Shown here: positions 13,043 to 25,299 of the stretch, in pieces
Layout of the letters: the number at the start of each line of letters is the position of its first letter
Numbering within the stretch: position 1 is the stretch's first letter
Made by a program: the position numbers and the translations under genes
Source: Seison nebaliae
Taxonomy: Eukaryota; Rotifera; Pararotatoria; Seisonacea; Seisonidae
Direction: 5' to 3'
Length of the DNA: 64,000 nt
Assembly (NCBI GenBank): GCA_023231475.1
Contig: JALJEE010001644.1
Location: 1 to 64,000, forward strand
Notes under the pieces: model-generated
Database searches by the model: none
What the model was told of the DNA's origin: nothing
The model's input: only the letters and a program-made list of their open reading frames with translations

Positions 13043-13879
13043 ATGTCGAATTTGACGAGAACAATTCCAATTGAACAACCGTCATCAAAATCGTCAAAGA
13101 GACATTCGATATCACATAAAAATACTAAATCATCAACATCGTTGTCCACAAAAGAACGAGTAGAGAAGAATACGTTAATCAATGAGGAATGTCGATATGA
13201 GAATCGACAATATTTTCAGAAAATCCTTCAAAATCTTTTTCGACTTCTCGATAATTTACGACAATCATCTTCTCGTTATGTAATCTGGCAACAGACGAAA
13301 ACCGAGAGGAAATCGATTGAAGGAAGAAACGAGAATTTGGAAACGGCTCTCAAACAAACCATCAAAATGGAAACATATTGTGACAATTCGAAGAGAAGTC
13401 TGAGAATTTCTGGATTATTATTTAATCAGATCGATCACCAATTCGATGTGATGAAACAATCATTAACACAAATATTTAATTTGCTTCATTATCATTTTTA
13501 TTCTTCTTCTCAGAATTCTCCATCAACTTCATCCAATTCCACCATGTCTCTTTTGTTGTTTTGTGGAATTTGTGGGAATCGTTTGTCGATTAGTGAGAAT
13601 GTGGAAGGTGTGTGTTTTATGTGCCCTTCCTGCCCATTCAAACAGCCGTTAAGTCAAAGTGTCTCACAGAGACGTTATCCTCAAATGAAAGAAGTTGATG
13701 ATGTTATTGGAGGAAGTGAAGCTTGGAAGAACGTCGATTCGACTGAAGAGAAATGTCCAAAATGTGAACATGATCGTGCATTCTTCATGCAAATGCAATT
13801 ACGCAGTGCTGATGAACCGAGCACAACATTCTATCGTTGTTGCAATTCTGAATGTTCTCATCAATGGAACGATCAATAA
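13043..13879 (+). CDS. POLR3K: RNA polymerase III subunit RPC10/C11 with a ~167-residue N-terminal extension
   Basis: Residues 168-278 are a complete POLR3K/RPC11 protein: an N-terminal zinc ribbon (LFCGICGN, then MCPSC), the conserved linker KEVDDVIGG and ENVDST-like NVDST, and a C-terminal TFIIS-type ribbon (CPKCEH, CCNSEC) with the acidic RSADEP loop that drives RNA cleavage. This subunit serves Pol III termination and transcript cleavage in the nucleus. Its family is normally ~108 aa. Here the same uninterrupted frame starts at 13043 and adds 167 residues: a Ser/Lys-rich start and then predicted helices (around YFQKILQNLFRLLDNL and QIDHQFDVMKQSLTQIF). An in-frame ATG at 13544 in good context (ACCATG) would give the ordinary protein. 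So this is either a true fusion, two proteins from one mRNA, or leaky initiation. I do not recognise the N-terminal part. No introns. Confidence 0.93.
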   Translation: MSNLTRTIPIEQPSSKSSKRHSISHKNTKSSTSLSTKERVEKNTLINEECRYENRQYFQKILQNLFRLLDNLRQSSSRYVIWQQTKTERKSIEGRNENLETALKQTIKMETYCDNSKRSLRISGLLFNQIDHQFDVMKQSLTQIFNLLHYHFYSSSQNSPSTSSNSTMSLLLFCGICGNRLSISENVEGVCFMCPSCPFKQPLSQSVSQRRYPQMKEVDDVIGGSEAWKNVDSTEEKCPKCEHDRAFFMQMQLRSADEPSTTFYRCCNSECSHQWNDQ

Positions 13880-14051
13880 TTTTCTGTAATTTATTTAATG
13901 AATTTTCATAATTTTCTCGTGTTTAATAAGAGAATGTAATTTAAATGGAAATGATGGAAATTTCGAAATCTTTATAATTTCATTTTCATTTTCTTTTCTA
14001 TTATAACAATTAGAATTCTTTCACATTCTCGAGCTCTATCCGATAGATCAA

Positions 14052-15321
14052 ATGAATGGAGATATAGAACCGGAAAATCATGATGAACATAACAATTGGC
14101 TTGAGAAGGAGGTTGATCAAATCTCCATATGGAAACATCCGGTAACAACTCTTATTTTATCCATCAGATATATCTGCAATTATTTCATTTATTTGACGAA
14201 AAAGTTCCATCTCTCTCACCATTTTTTTTTATCATTAAATCCATTTCAGATTATTTAATTCAAGATTACTTTATTTGCTCATTATTTTCATTTCATTCGT
14301 TACATACATCGAATTATCTCCCACAAATCAATATGTCCATTATTGGTATCATTATATAAAAAATCCATCAATATGGTATTCGAAATGGATAATTCTCGGA
14401 TTCCTTTCCAGTTTCGGTTTTGGATGTGGTGTTCACACATTCCTCCTTTATCTGGTTAATTATTGACTTTTCATTCTTTAACAACATCGTTTCAGGGTCC
14501 ATTTGTCATGTCGGTCGTTTTAGCTGCTCAAGAATGTTCATCGATAGATTTCCCTTCACCACCATATCCACATCAAGTAATTTGTCCTTGTGAGAAGAAT
14601 GGAACTGATCATTGTGTGGATAATCCTTCAATCCAACTCTCACACGTTCCACTTATGGATATATTCTTCAAAATCGCTCTCGAATCATTTTTATGGGGAT
14701 TTGGAACGGCCATCGGTGAATTACCTCCATATTTGATGACGAAGAAAACGGCAGATCATCGTAAAGACCAAACCAGTTGGATGGGTCCTAAAATCGAACT
14801 TATTGTCCAGAAATTGGGATTTTGGGGAATACTCATATTTGCGTCAGTTCATATATCTTTTCATCATTTAATTAACGAAAATTTTCTTCCAGTTTCCAAA
14901 TCCATTTTTTGATTTAGCTGGAGTTATTTGTGGGACGAATAAGGTCAAATTCTCGACGTTCTTCCTCGCAACATTTATTGGGAAAGCTTGCATTAAAGTT
15001 CTCATACAAGTTCGTTTTTTATTTTTTTCCGTTTATTTCAATAATTTCTTTCAGGTCAGTGTTGTGATCTTAATGTTTAGCGAACATCATTTCGAACAAA
15101 TCATCACTCTGGTACCCAGCGACTTTGTAAAGGTAATGTTTGTCGATTGGTTAGATGAATTCAAAAAACAATTACATTCCGGTACTGTAGTCACAAAACA
15201 CAGTACCATTTCACAAATTATCAAATTTGGACCTCCTCTTGTGATCGGTTGGTCGGTGGGCAGTTTCCTTAACACACTAGCCAAAGAACAGAAACGTGAA
15301 GATCTTTTGAAAGACTTGTAA
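14052..15321 (+). CDS. VMP1: Vacuole membrane protein 1 (VMP1) homologue
   Basis: ER multi-pass protein and lipid scramblase needed for autophagosome formation and ER contact-site control. Five exons (14052-14203, 14250-14454, 14496-14846, 14893-15009, 15055-15321) join in frame to 363 aa (human 406). Family marks: WKHPVTTL near residue 25, the hydrophobic segment leading to GVHTFLLYL, FPSPPYPHQVICP, the signature GTAIGELPPYLM near residue 188, PNPFFDLAG in the VTT/DedA core, IGKA and a C-terminal membrane segment ending at KEQKREDLLKDL. All four introns begin GTT (GTTCCA, GTTAAT, GTTCAT, GTTCGT). The acidic linker after the signature is much shorter than in vertebrates, which accounts for the shorter length. 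Confidence 0.95.
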
Positions 15322-15677
15322 TATTTCTTTAATTATTATAAATCATTCCTCTGCCAACTCATATCGATACTTATAATTATTTATTAAAAATATTTTATTT
15401 TCAATCGAAAACATAATATGCGAAATTTCCGTTATTCTCTAAAAAATTTTAAATTAAACTGTTAATCTTGCCGTTAAATTATTTCGTTAAATTTTCCTTT
15501 CTTTAATTTCAATGTTGAGAATTTTCAATTGGTTATAGAAAAATTGATTGAATTATATAAATTTATTGAGAAAATGAATCGATTGATAATTGGATTTTCG
15601 ATTTTTCTTTTCTTATTCTTATTTTCTTTCTTAATAAATCAGTCGAGAGATCGAGAGAGAGAGTTTAGTAAATGTAA
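15322..15677. other. Intergenic, VMP1 3' end and TRIP13 promoter
   Basis: AT-rich; a (GA)-rich run lies just before the TRIP13 start (15645-15663). No gene seen. Confidence 0.5.
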
Positions 15678-17752
15678 ATGAGTTCCGATGAAACATATTA
15701 TAGTGCCACAAACGAAACTTCTAAGGAGAACGGAACGATTTGTAATAATAAGAATAACAACAACAATAATCGAATTAACATAATTGTGGCACCAAATAGG
15801 AACAATAATAACAGTCGTTCGAAGAAACGAAGAAAAACTGTAGCGAAGAAACCTCCACTCAAAAAACATTTATCTTATATCGATTTGGTGAAAGAATATT
15901 CAGTGAAAATTGTTAAATTTCTCTCAATTCTTATTCATAATCTAATTTCTCTAACAACTGTAAGAATCGTCATGGTGTTGTAATGGATGTAAAAGAGAAT
16001 AATAATCATGATACGATAGGAAAGAAAGCATTCATTGAAATAACACGATCGCCATTAATGTTAGGTAGATTTTATAAAAATTTTACATGCTTTAATTTTT
16101 TTCATTTGAAGATTAACAAATGATTTGGATATAATCCATTTATTCTTCAATTCACTCAAATCGACGAATGGAAAAACGGCGAGTAATCGTTTAGAATTAT
16201 GGAATAAACAAACTTTATTAAACAGATCAATTTTATCGTCAACAATCCATCGATCTAATAAAGAAATTACATTTCGTGTTGAAGTTTTCCCCAAATTCAA
16301 ATTTCAAACTTCAAAATTTTGTTAAGATGTTGACGAAAAGTAGGAATATTAACGTCATCGATATCTTTGACGAGTTTTATGAGACTTATTCCGGAATTAT
16401 ATCGGCTGGTGGTCAGTCGTCAGCCGTTCGAATACCAGTCCTGATAAATCTATTAAATTATCGTCAAGCATTCACAGATCTATTACCATTCTCCACCGTC
16501 AACGAAAATGAGAAGATACAATCCATAATTCATCTATTACCATCAAACGCTTTCGATGGTTTATGGGAGAATTTACAATTTGAGTCTAATATCAAATCTG
16601 ATGTTTGTTTTTTTCTTTCAAATATTTTTATTAATTATTATATAAATATACTTTTCCATTCAGTTACTACAATATATGTATTCGGCTCTTGTATTCGCCA
16701 ATAAAGGCGTCAACAAAAATATAGTAACATGGAATCGTGCATTGTTATTGCATGGACCGCCTGGTACAGGAAAAACTTCGTTGTGTAAAGCTTTAGCACA
16801 AAAACTATCAATCTATCTCCATCAATATTATCAGAAAACATTTCTTATCGAGATTCATTCACAACGACTATTCTCCGAATGGTATTCTCAAGTTTTCATT
16901 ATATTTTTCTTCATTCAATTTCAACAAATCTATCGTAGAGTAGTAAATTAGTTGTGGAATTGTTTCAGAGTATTTATAAGTTAGCCAGCGAAAATCCTTC
17001 CTATTTATTCCTGGTGTTAATTGATGAAATTGAATCGATCTCATCGAAAAGAGGTTCGATGCAATCGGAACCGATGGATTCCATGAGAGTCGTCAATTCT
17101 TTATTGACACAATTAGATCAATTGAAACAACTGAATAATATTATGGTGATAACCACGTCGAATTTAAAGGATTCGATTGACGACGCTTTTATTGATCGTG
17201 TTGATCTAATACAAAATATTGGACGACCGTCAAGTTTCAGATAATTTTTGTTAAATGTTCAAAATTATAAATTTTTTCTTTTCAGTTTCAGCTATTTACT
17301 CGATGTTAATTAGTGGAATTATTGAATTACAAAGATGTGGAATAATTGTGGATGATCCTGAAATGTTACCGTATGATGAGATATGCAGAATATTACATAA
17401 CTGGATGATGAAACCAGCACCATCTTATGTTAAAGGACGAGAATTGGCGATTAGACGAAGTTTAAATCTCTTAAACATAGCTCAACAATATCCATCTGTG
17501 AGTGGGCGCACTTGGCGCAAATTACCACTAATTGCACATTTTCGAAGAAATAACAATTCTGCCTGTCTAACAACACAAGATTATATCAGATCGTTATATC
17601 AGAACATTACCATCATCGACAAAGAACAGAAATCGATTAAGAAGAAAGATGCGAATCAATTCATCTATTATCAGGACGCGAAAGAGTTTCTCGCCGATCA
17701 CGATCATGGAGATGTCACTCTTATGGATTCGGCAATCTCACTCATCAAATGA
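15678..17752 (+). CDS. TRIP13: TRIP13/PCH-2 AAA+ ATPase
   Basis: Hexameric AAA+ remodeller of HORMA proteins in meiosis and the spindle checkpoint. Seven exons join in frame: 15678-15911, 15965-16059, 16112-16277 (or 16283), 16327-16602, 16664-16891, 16939-17233, 17286-17752, giving ~586-588 aa (human 432). Walker A is GPPGTGKTS after VTWNRALLLH; Walker B is LVLIDEIESI; then DSMRVVNSLLTQLDQ, the sensor stretch MVITTSN and the arginine region FIDRVD...GRPS; the C-terminal helical domain has SGRTWRKLP. The N-terminal HORMA-engaging domain is divergent (around KAFIEITRSP and EMLTKSRNINVIDIF). An extra ~75 residues at the start are Asn-rich and then basic (SRSKKRRKTVAKKP), a probable nuclear signal. 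The upstream exons join only if introns begin GTT, so they are less certain than the ATPase core. Tail-to-tail with adenosine kinase. Confidence 0.92.
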
Positions 17753-17830
17753 AAAGTTTCTAAGATTTATTTTGTTGATTTCTAATTAACTAATAAAAAA
17801 GTAACAATTCCAACAGAAGAAATATTTTCC
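17753..17830. terminator. Shared 3' end region of TRIP13 and adenosine kinase
   Basis: Only 78 bases separate the two convergent stop codons. AATAAA occurs on the plus strand near 17791 (in CTAATAAAAAAG) and on the minus strand near 17767 (complement of TTTATTTTG). The two transcripts probably overlap at their 3' ends; this is inference from the motifs. Confidence 0.55.
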
Positions 17831-19033
17831 TTATTTCGTTTTGGGGAGAACACAACCTTCTTCTCCTAAAACGATTTTTGCCAATTCAATTCCCTTCTCG
17901 ATGTTCTTGTCGAAGGATTGTTTGAGGAAGAAACTTGCGAGAAATCCACCAACAAATGCATCACCTGCACCATTCGTATCGACGATATTATCCGCTTTTG
18001 GCACATTAAACCATTTCATTTGATTATTATGGAATGTGAGTAAACTCTTCTCCGATCTCGTAATAATTATTGTACGTTGTTTGATATTCATCTTCTTATC
18101 TAAATCAATTGTACTCAATTCACTCGCTATCTCTTCCAACATTTTCTCACTAACAATTTGTCCGTTTTCTATTTTCTTATTTAAATATGTTTTCCCCAAA
18201 ATTCCCATTTCATCTTCATTCCCAAATAAAATGTCGACGAACGGAAAGACCATTCGGAAGTTCTTTACGAAAAATTCACAAATAAATGGAGCACTAGTAT
18301 TGAGAATCATCGTTTGATTCTTATTAGTCATGGCCAATCTGCCGATTTGTACGACCGTTTCTGGAGAAACAGTTAGAAAGAAACCAGATAAATAAAATGT
18401 CTGAGCATGTTCTATGATCGACATAATTTTATCTTCTTTTAAATGATTCATTGAGAAGTCATTAGCTGCATCTAATTTTGTTATAAGTGAACGATGATTA
18501 TCTGTCACTAAAACGGCACATTTTCCTGTCGGTGATCTTTCACTTCTATCGTAATGAACATCAACACCAGCTGATTGAGCAATATCTTCCAATATCTTTG
18601 CTGAAGTATCTTTTCCGACACAACCGAAAAATCCAACATTCCCAACATATTCCTTCCCCAACACACCCTAATAAAATTTCATCAAAATGATAATTTATTG
18701 GAAATTGTTAAAATGAAAATAACAGCACAGATCCTCATGGAATTTTGTGTGGCACCACCAGCGATGTAATCAACATCATTTCTCTTCTCTAATTCTTCGA
18801 ATAGAGGCAAATGAGAATCATCAGCTAAAATTGCGTCGTTCGCTTTCAAGTTATATCTTTGACGAAATTATGAGAATATTCTCAAAGTTAATGAAACTTT
18901 TTCAATAATTTTTTTGCATCTTCTCCAGAAATACAGATGTCTAACAACGGATTCCCAATACCTACAATACTACACCTATAACTCGAACAACAATGAAATT
19001 TGAGTGAAAATGAAGGAAAAAGAACTTTGACAT
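17831..19033 (-). CDS. ADK: Adenosine kinase
   Basis: PfkB-family kinase that phosphorylates adenosine to AMP. Exons 19033-19026, 18975-18898, 18856-18724 and 18667-17831 join in frame to 351 aa (human short form 345). Marks: GIGNPLLDI at the N-terminus, the substrate-binding IAGGATQNS, VGFFGCVGKD, AGFFLTVSPE in the form SGFFLTVSPE, FGNEDE, and the catalytic DTNGAGDAFVGGFL. The first coding exon would be only 8 bases (ATG TCA AA), followed by a GTT intron that restores the frame into CSIVGIGNP; this part is the least certain. Introns begin GTTCTT, GTTTCA and GTTATT. Confidence 0.94.
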
Positions 19034-19319
19034 TTTGAAAATTTTTTAAAAAAAAATCTTTTTATGATCGAATGATATAATTAAACAAATATGAGTCTCA
19101 AGAACAAATTAGTTTTCAAAGAGTCTTACAAACTCTACAATTGGATGACATGTTGTGTGAACATAAGCGATCAATTTGAATAAGAAAATCGTTTAAAATT
19201 CTTTCATTCGGGATAATTTCAAGTGAGAATTTCTAAAGAGAATTATGGTCGTTTAACCATCTTCCACTCGAATTATTTGTAATAATTAAAAGAAATAATT
19301 GTCATTCGATTTCATTGAG

Positions 19320-19790
19320 ATGATGCTACTTATCATATTATTAAATTGTCAGATAAAATTAGTTGACTTATTCTTATTCAAAAAGTATAAGAGAATTTAC
19401 CTCGACAACGGGAAAATGATCGAACCGAGTAACAGCAAAGCTAGTAAGAGATGGCAGAAGTTGTTGAATAAAGTTCAAGATGAAGATGAACCGACTCGAG
19501 CTTATCGGCTTCATCATAAACAAGATATGCCATTCATACCTCTATTATATCATCCGGGATATCCGAACAACCAGAAAATGAGACCGTATTATATGCCGAA
19601 TGTGATTTATAAAGGAAATAAAGTTCTCGTTCATCCAGAAGACTTAGATTTTATGCGTCTCTTCAATTACGACACAGAAGACTATCCTGATTTGGTGAGT
19701 AAATTGGGCGACATTTCAAGTAGTTACGCTAATTTCGATGTGGATAATCCGACGAGACCGGTCTTCCATGGTTTTATCGATGATTATTAG
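19320..19790 (+). CDS. Small secreted protein of unknown function, 156 aa
   Basis: Frame with ATG at 19320 (a second ATG follows at once). The first ~20 residues (MLLIILLNCQIKLVDLF) are a likely signal peptide. The mature part is Tyr/Pro/Asp-rich with LYHPGYPN, MRPYYMPN and an acidic end (FHGFIDDY). It has no cysteines after the signal region, so no disulfide fold, and no clear dibasic peptide repeats. I do not recognise the family. Smooth composition and a secretion signal argue that it is real. A following 2.8 kb stretch is empty. Confidence 0.6.
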   Translation: MMLLIILLNCQIKLVDLFLFKKYKRIYLDNGKMIEPSNSKASKRWQKLLNKVQDEDEPTRAYRLHHKQDMPFIPLLYHPGYPNNQKMRPYYMPNVIYKGNKVLVHPEDLDFMRLFNYDTEDYPDLVSKLGDISSSYANFDVDNPTRPVFHGFIDDY

Positions 19791-22615
19791 TGAGTGAGCA
19801 GTAGACACATTTAAAGTGGAATAATGATAGGATTGAAGAAAAATAAAAAAAATTGAAATGATTGATCGAATCAAATTGCACATCCGGAATGAAGAAAGGA
19901 ATTTAATATGAGTTAGAGTAAGAGAGTAATTTTTGAGTTTTTTCTTATTCCCTTCTCCCTTCCAATGAATCGAATTGCAATCGACGTGTAAGAAGTAGAA
20001 CTTAATTGCTGAGATTCATTTTACATCGATTGAGAACAGCAAAAATAATGATTTATACGAGTGTTCTTCAATCAATTTCCATTCATCCCTCCCAATATGG
20101 GGAATTTGAAGATGGAATACATCTGCGAGAATATAAACGAGAAAATGTTAAACGACATACTAAATAAAATGAATCGAATTCTTCATCTTCTTCATCGACA
20201 ACTTCTTCCATTTGGATGACGAACATCTGCTGTGCAAATGGAGGAGGAAGAGCTTCCATTCGTCGTCGTCATATTGAATTCTCTATACATGCGTAATAAA
20301 TACTTATAATTGAATTAGGTGATGGGAAGATATGATACGGTTTCGTCTTCCCATCCATAGAGATATCTGACTAGAATTCTCATCATCATCACCATCACCA
20401 TCATCGTCAACGGCATCCTGAACAACAAGAATTTTATGATCGTTTTCTTCATGATTTTCTTTTACTTATTTTCTTCTTTTTTTTCTCCCCTTCTCAAAAA
20501 ACAATATACGTACAAAATTCTCGATCTACGTAACGCAACTTTGGTTATTCGTTTGATGCAGTCGAACGAACAGTACATAGACGGTATCCCTCTCGTTCGA
20601 ATGGAAGGGGGAAGAACTGTCAATGATTCGCTGAACAAATGCACATAAAATTATTTTTCCCAACTACATCTATTCCTTCTTTTTCGTCTATTCACTTGTC
20701 AAAACGGTTATGTTGTGTACGAGAAAGTTCTTTTTCCGATTCGTCCTCAATCTGCTCATCGTTCGATAATGTTCAGGTGTGACTCAATTCGGTGTCGATC
20801 TGTTCGGATATTTTTCGATGTCACTACTAATTAACAATTAGTATAGCGATCCACTTCATTTTCACTTGGATGACACTACACAAGAGAAGAAGAATTCATT
20901 TTTCTCTTTAACTTCAACAAATCTTTTAATCATTTCTTCTTTTTTTTATTCGACAGAAAAAAGTTTGGGAGAATTCTTTCAAGAAGAACTCGGACCAAAT
21001 GAGATTCTCCTTCGTTTCTTATTTTCTTCTTTTATTCCATTTGCAATTAAACTTTCTTTTGTTGTGAGTTATAAGAAATTCATAGACATATAGACATCCA
21101 ACATTTCGCTTGTTCGCTCATCCCGTTAAATGTGAGATCAGTCAATTAACATAATAATGGAAAGTGAACGATTGCTTCATTTCTAATGATAATACTTTGG
21201 TTCGAGTGTTTTCCGCTATTTTCAAAAAAACTGCCCCGATAACATAAAGAATTGTTACTAATGATGCTGAATTCGTTATCTACTTAATGAGATTCATTCC
21301 ATTATCATAATATAACATGCATCCCAATTCCATTCCTCATCTATCGTCATGAGTTTCATCTTTCCCTAACAATTCCTTGATTTATCTTCTTCATCAATTC
21401 TTATGTTCCATTCTATCTTTTTGCGGTTTTCATGAAATTTGTAGTAATGTAAATTGATAACAAATTAATGTGGTGGTTAAAGTTATCCGAATCACATGTT
21501 CTAAGTTCTTCAATGAAAGAATGAAGGTTGTCAGAAAAAGAAGAAATAATATTGATTATGTTAATTCTGTTAATATTATTGTATTATATTACACAACATA
21601 ATTCAATTACCTATGTCATTATTATGTGGTATGATGATCTGATTAATTTAATTAATCTTAAACCTTCTCCAGACAATTTAAATCGTTTAACTTTTGTTCT
21701 TTTCCTTTCAGTTTCATTCGTAAATAAATTTTCTCTAATTTTGTTCAATTTATTTCGTATGAAAGAAAATTGGGAGAAAAACTTTTTTGGAAATTTCCAA
21801 AGATGAATTCCAATTTTTGGTCTTCCTTTCCAGACAAAGAACTGCAGAAATGATAACTAAATTAAAAACTATTCCTTGCAGTTCTATTATAAGCAGTAAG
21901 TTCTAATATGCCTCTAGATAAAAATAACACAAAGTTACTCAAAACTTTATTTTAAAGCAACAACAGATTTATTCATTTCACACAAGTTAAGTTGATTTTT
22001 TGAGAATAGTTATTTTCATTCGGAAATAGATTGAATTTTCCATTAGTTTCGTTAACTGAATAAAATTGGAATAGAATTTTCCAAGTTGTTTTATTCTTAA
22101 CTTTTACCGTTCTTCTTAATTTTGTGCAGAAAAGTAAAAATTGTAAATTTTTAGTTGGTTTATTTAGGAATTAGATTGTTGAGGACAAGTTCATTATGAA
22201 CATATACTAAATGCATAAAAGTGAATGTGGAGAGAATGAGATTGTGCAGAAAAAAGTTTAAGATGATTTTCGAGTGAACTTCGTTGTCATTGGAATAAAA
22301 GATAGGTATCCGGTTTGGTCCTAACACACAATACTGCCTGTAACGAAGTGCTGTCGATATTTTAGGATGGTTCGCGAAATTTGATTGGATGAGGGAAAGC
22401 TTCACATCCGACTGTCTATCTCCACTCATTTATTCATTTATTCATCCTTTCATTTAGTTTCTTTTCATCTCCTTAATTTCGCACATTATTCATGTAATGC
22501 ACATCGTTGTGTCGCTCATTTGCGGAAAATTTCTCATTAAGACTTTCATTTCTTTTCTGTTCCGTTCAAAGAAGAATTTTGGGAATTAAATACTTTGAAT
22601 TGTGTGAAGGGATTC
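19791..22615. other. Intergenic upstream of the homeodomain gene
   Basis: 2.8 kb with no supported gene; several short frames (20436-20648, 20866-21093, 21528-21806) have poor, hydrophobic or AT-driven composition and were not called. As the upstream region of a developmental transcription factor it is a natural place for enhancers, but no specific site is identified. Confidence 0.5.
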
Positions 22616-25299
22616 ATGACAACGATAATGAAAGCAGATGAACTTTCTCTCCATAATAATACTTCGAATGATTATCATAAAAATCCGAAAGGCAACATGA
22701 TGAATAAACAGTTGAGTTTTCAAACCATTTCTGATTGTACAGACCAAAATGATCTTCTCACTAATCAATTGAAAACATCGAAAGATATGGTCGCTACTGT
22801 CTCCAATTGGTTATGTAACAACGAAATGAATTGTTATGATACGAATGCATTACCAATGAACAATACGAATAATAATGGTCGCAATATAATTAATAACAAC
22901 AACAACACTAATATCAATGAGCAGTTCGATTTAAGAAAATATTATGAAATGAATCAGATTAATCGATCAACTGAAAAGATTATTGATACACAAAAAATTC
23001 CTCCATTCATTTTTCTTAATCGTTTCAATGAGAATCAACCGACGAAATCATTGAAGGTCGATCAAAATATGTTACAACAAAAAAATGAGACTTATTGGTC
23101 ATCCGATCAACAACAACAAAGTTATTAGGAATATTAAAAATTTTCTTTCACTTTTTTCTTTTAGATCAGAATGAAACAGTTTCCGATGAACAATTAATTG
23201 ATAATTTCCAATCAATAATCGATAACGACAGATTATTGAATGATGAGAAGAATAATAAAAGAAGAAAATTGAATTCGAATTCTTCAATGAAAAAAACGAA
23301 AATTGAAAAGAAATCGAATAAAGATAATTCGCCCGAAAAAGACGAGATGGAGAAAGTTGTCGTTCATAATTTGCCACATAATGAAGAATCAGATATTGAT
23401 ACGAGTTTAATCGATTCGGAAAGCATGGAGGGAGAGATGGAACATGAAATTCTCGAAGATGATGCACCCAGTATGGTGGCTGGTTTATTAGGTTGTCCAA
23501 CACCCGCCAGACGTCGACATCGGACAACTTTCACTCAAGTTCTTTCCTCCATTTCAATTCGTTTTTACTTTTTTATTAGGATCAATTAAATGAATTAGAA
23601 GCTGCTTTTACTAAATCACATTATCCCGATATCTATTGTCGAGAAGAGTTAGCTCGAGTCACGAAATTAAATGAAGCTCGAATACAAGTTATATTTTGAT
23701 GGAAAATTGAACGAATTTGAATCATCTTCTTCTTTAATAGGTCTGGTTTCAAAATCGACGTGCAAAATATAGGAAACATGAGAAACATTTACAAAAAGCT
23801 TTAGTTGGTTGTGGTGGTGTTGTACCAGGAGGTTTGAACGCAAATTCGTTGATGATGATGACCGGTGCCAATTCGTTGGGAATTCCTTTCAGTATTCCTC
23901 AAATGAATGAGAATAATTGTTAATTTTCATTTCCATTCTACAAATTCATTCGATGTTTTTTTTAGTAACACATCCATATTTTGATAGTGCAACATTTAAT
24001 TCATTGTATGGTATTACATCGTCAACAGTAAGTTCTACTTCTAATTTTCCGACTTATCCTTCCACAAATTTCAATCAAAATGCAGCGGCGGCATTAGCTG
24101 CCGTTGTTGCTGAATTGAATACTGGAGATGTTGAGAAAATCGAGAAAAGTAATTTGACAAGAAAAGAGAATGAAGAGAAATGTCATCCAAACATTTTAGA
24201 TTCTTATATGGCCACACCACTTACCACCACCTCCACCACCATCAGTGGGACCAACCCCGAATTATCAGACGGACAAAAAATGATGTTTGATTATCATTTG
24301 AACAATCTGAAACATTTGCAAGCTCAAACTGAAATGTTGAATGCTCATTCGAATAATTTAGAAAGGAACATCAAAATGCTCTCACCATTCATTTCGAATG
24401 TGGATGGAAATACTCCAACATCTTCCGTCACCAATCCTGCAAACACATTAGCGATCTGTTCTTCCCAATCGACCTTATCTCCATCTCAAACAACCACCAC
24501 ATCCCAACAACATTATACGCAATCTCAACAAATTCAACATCAAACACAAAACTCTTCTCTTTTATATTCTCCTCACACGAATTTATCGGTCGATGCTAAA
24601 CTACAAATATTTCCCACTTCCAATAACTTAACTAAAACCACCCAACAACAACAACAACAGCATAGTGGGGAACATGAAACATTTTATACAACCAAAATCG
24701 AGAATCAGAAAACTGATAATTTAGAGAATAGTCAAAAAGTGAATGGAAGATCAGTAGAAATAGTTGAAATGGAGAAAATTAATAAAAATGATCAAAAATC
24801 AAAAAAAAAGAATAAAAAGGTAAAACATGATCAAGACTTATTAAAAGATGAACAACCAGAACAACACTTACAACAACAACAACAACAACAGAACACTAAC
24901 CAACAACAAAATAATAATAATAGTCATCATCAACAACAACAACAAGATGATAATTGTTTTAATTCGATGAATAATAAAATATTGACTGATTGTTTGACGA
25001 ACCAAACACCAAATTATTTCAACTATTATCCCAATACGACCATGTTAAAAGGAACCGAAATGACAATGAATGATAATTTAGATTACATGAAACAAATGTC
25101 TCACCAATATCTTCAAAATGAGAGATCGATGAATTATTATCAATCGCAAAGCGGTCCTTCTCATCTTCTTTCTCCTACCAACATCGAGACGAATAATGGA
25201 AATTTCTTACAGAAAACACCATCTCAACAAAACATTCTCAATACTTCCTATATCGAAGCGACAGTTCCATATTATTATTATCAGACGGAGAATATGTAA
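22616..25299 (+). CDS. Paired-like homeodomain transcription factor, PROP1/UNC-42 type
   Basis: DNA-binding developmental regulator. Five exons (22616-23120, 23165-23538, 23580-23687, 23741-23918, 23966-25299) join in frame to 832 aa. The homeodomain spans about residues 284-343: it opens [10 protein letters not shown], contains [14 protein letters not shown] and ends in helix 3 [15 protein letters not shown]. Residue 50 is Gln (WFQNRR). Introns lie after TFTQ and after ARIQ, the latter being the classic paired-class 46/47 position. The combination [12 protein letters not shown]...[22 protein letters not shown] fits the PROP1/UNC-42 group best, judged from memory. No paired domain. The flanks are disordered: an acidic patch before the homeodomain and long Gln/Asn/His runs after it. 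All introns start GTT (GTTATT, GTTCTT, GTTATA, GTTAAT). Confidence 0.92.

Noticed and set aside
20436-21806. Short plus-strand frames before the homeodomain gene
   Set aside because: 60-90 codons, hydrophobic AT-driven sequence, no splice or family support.
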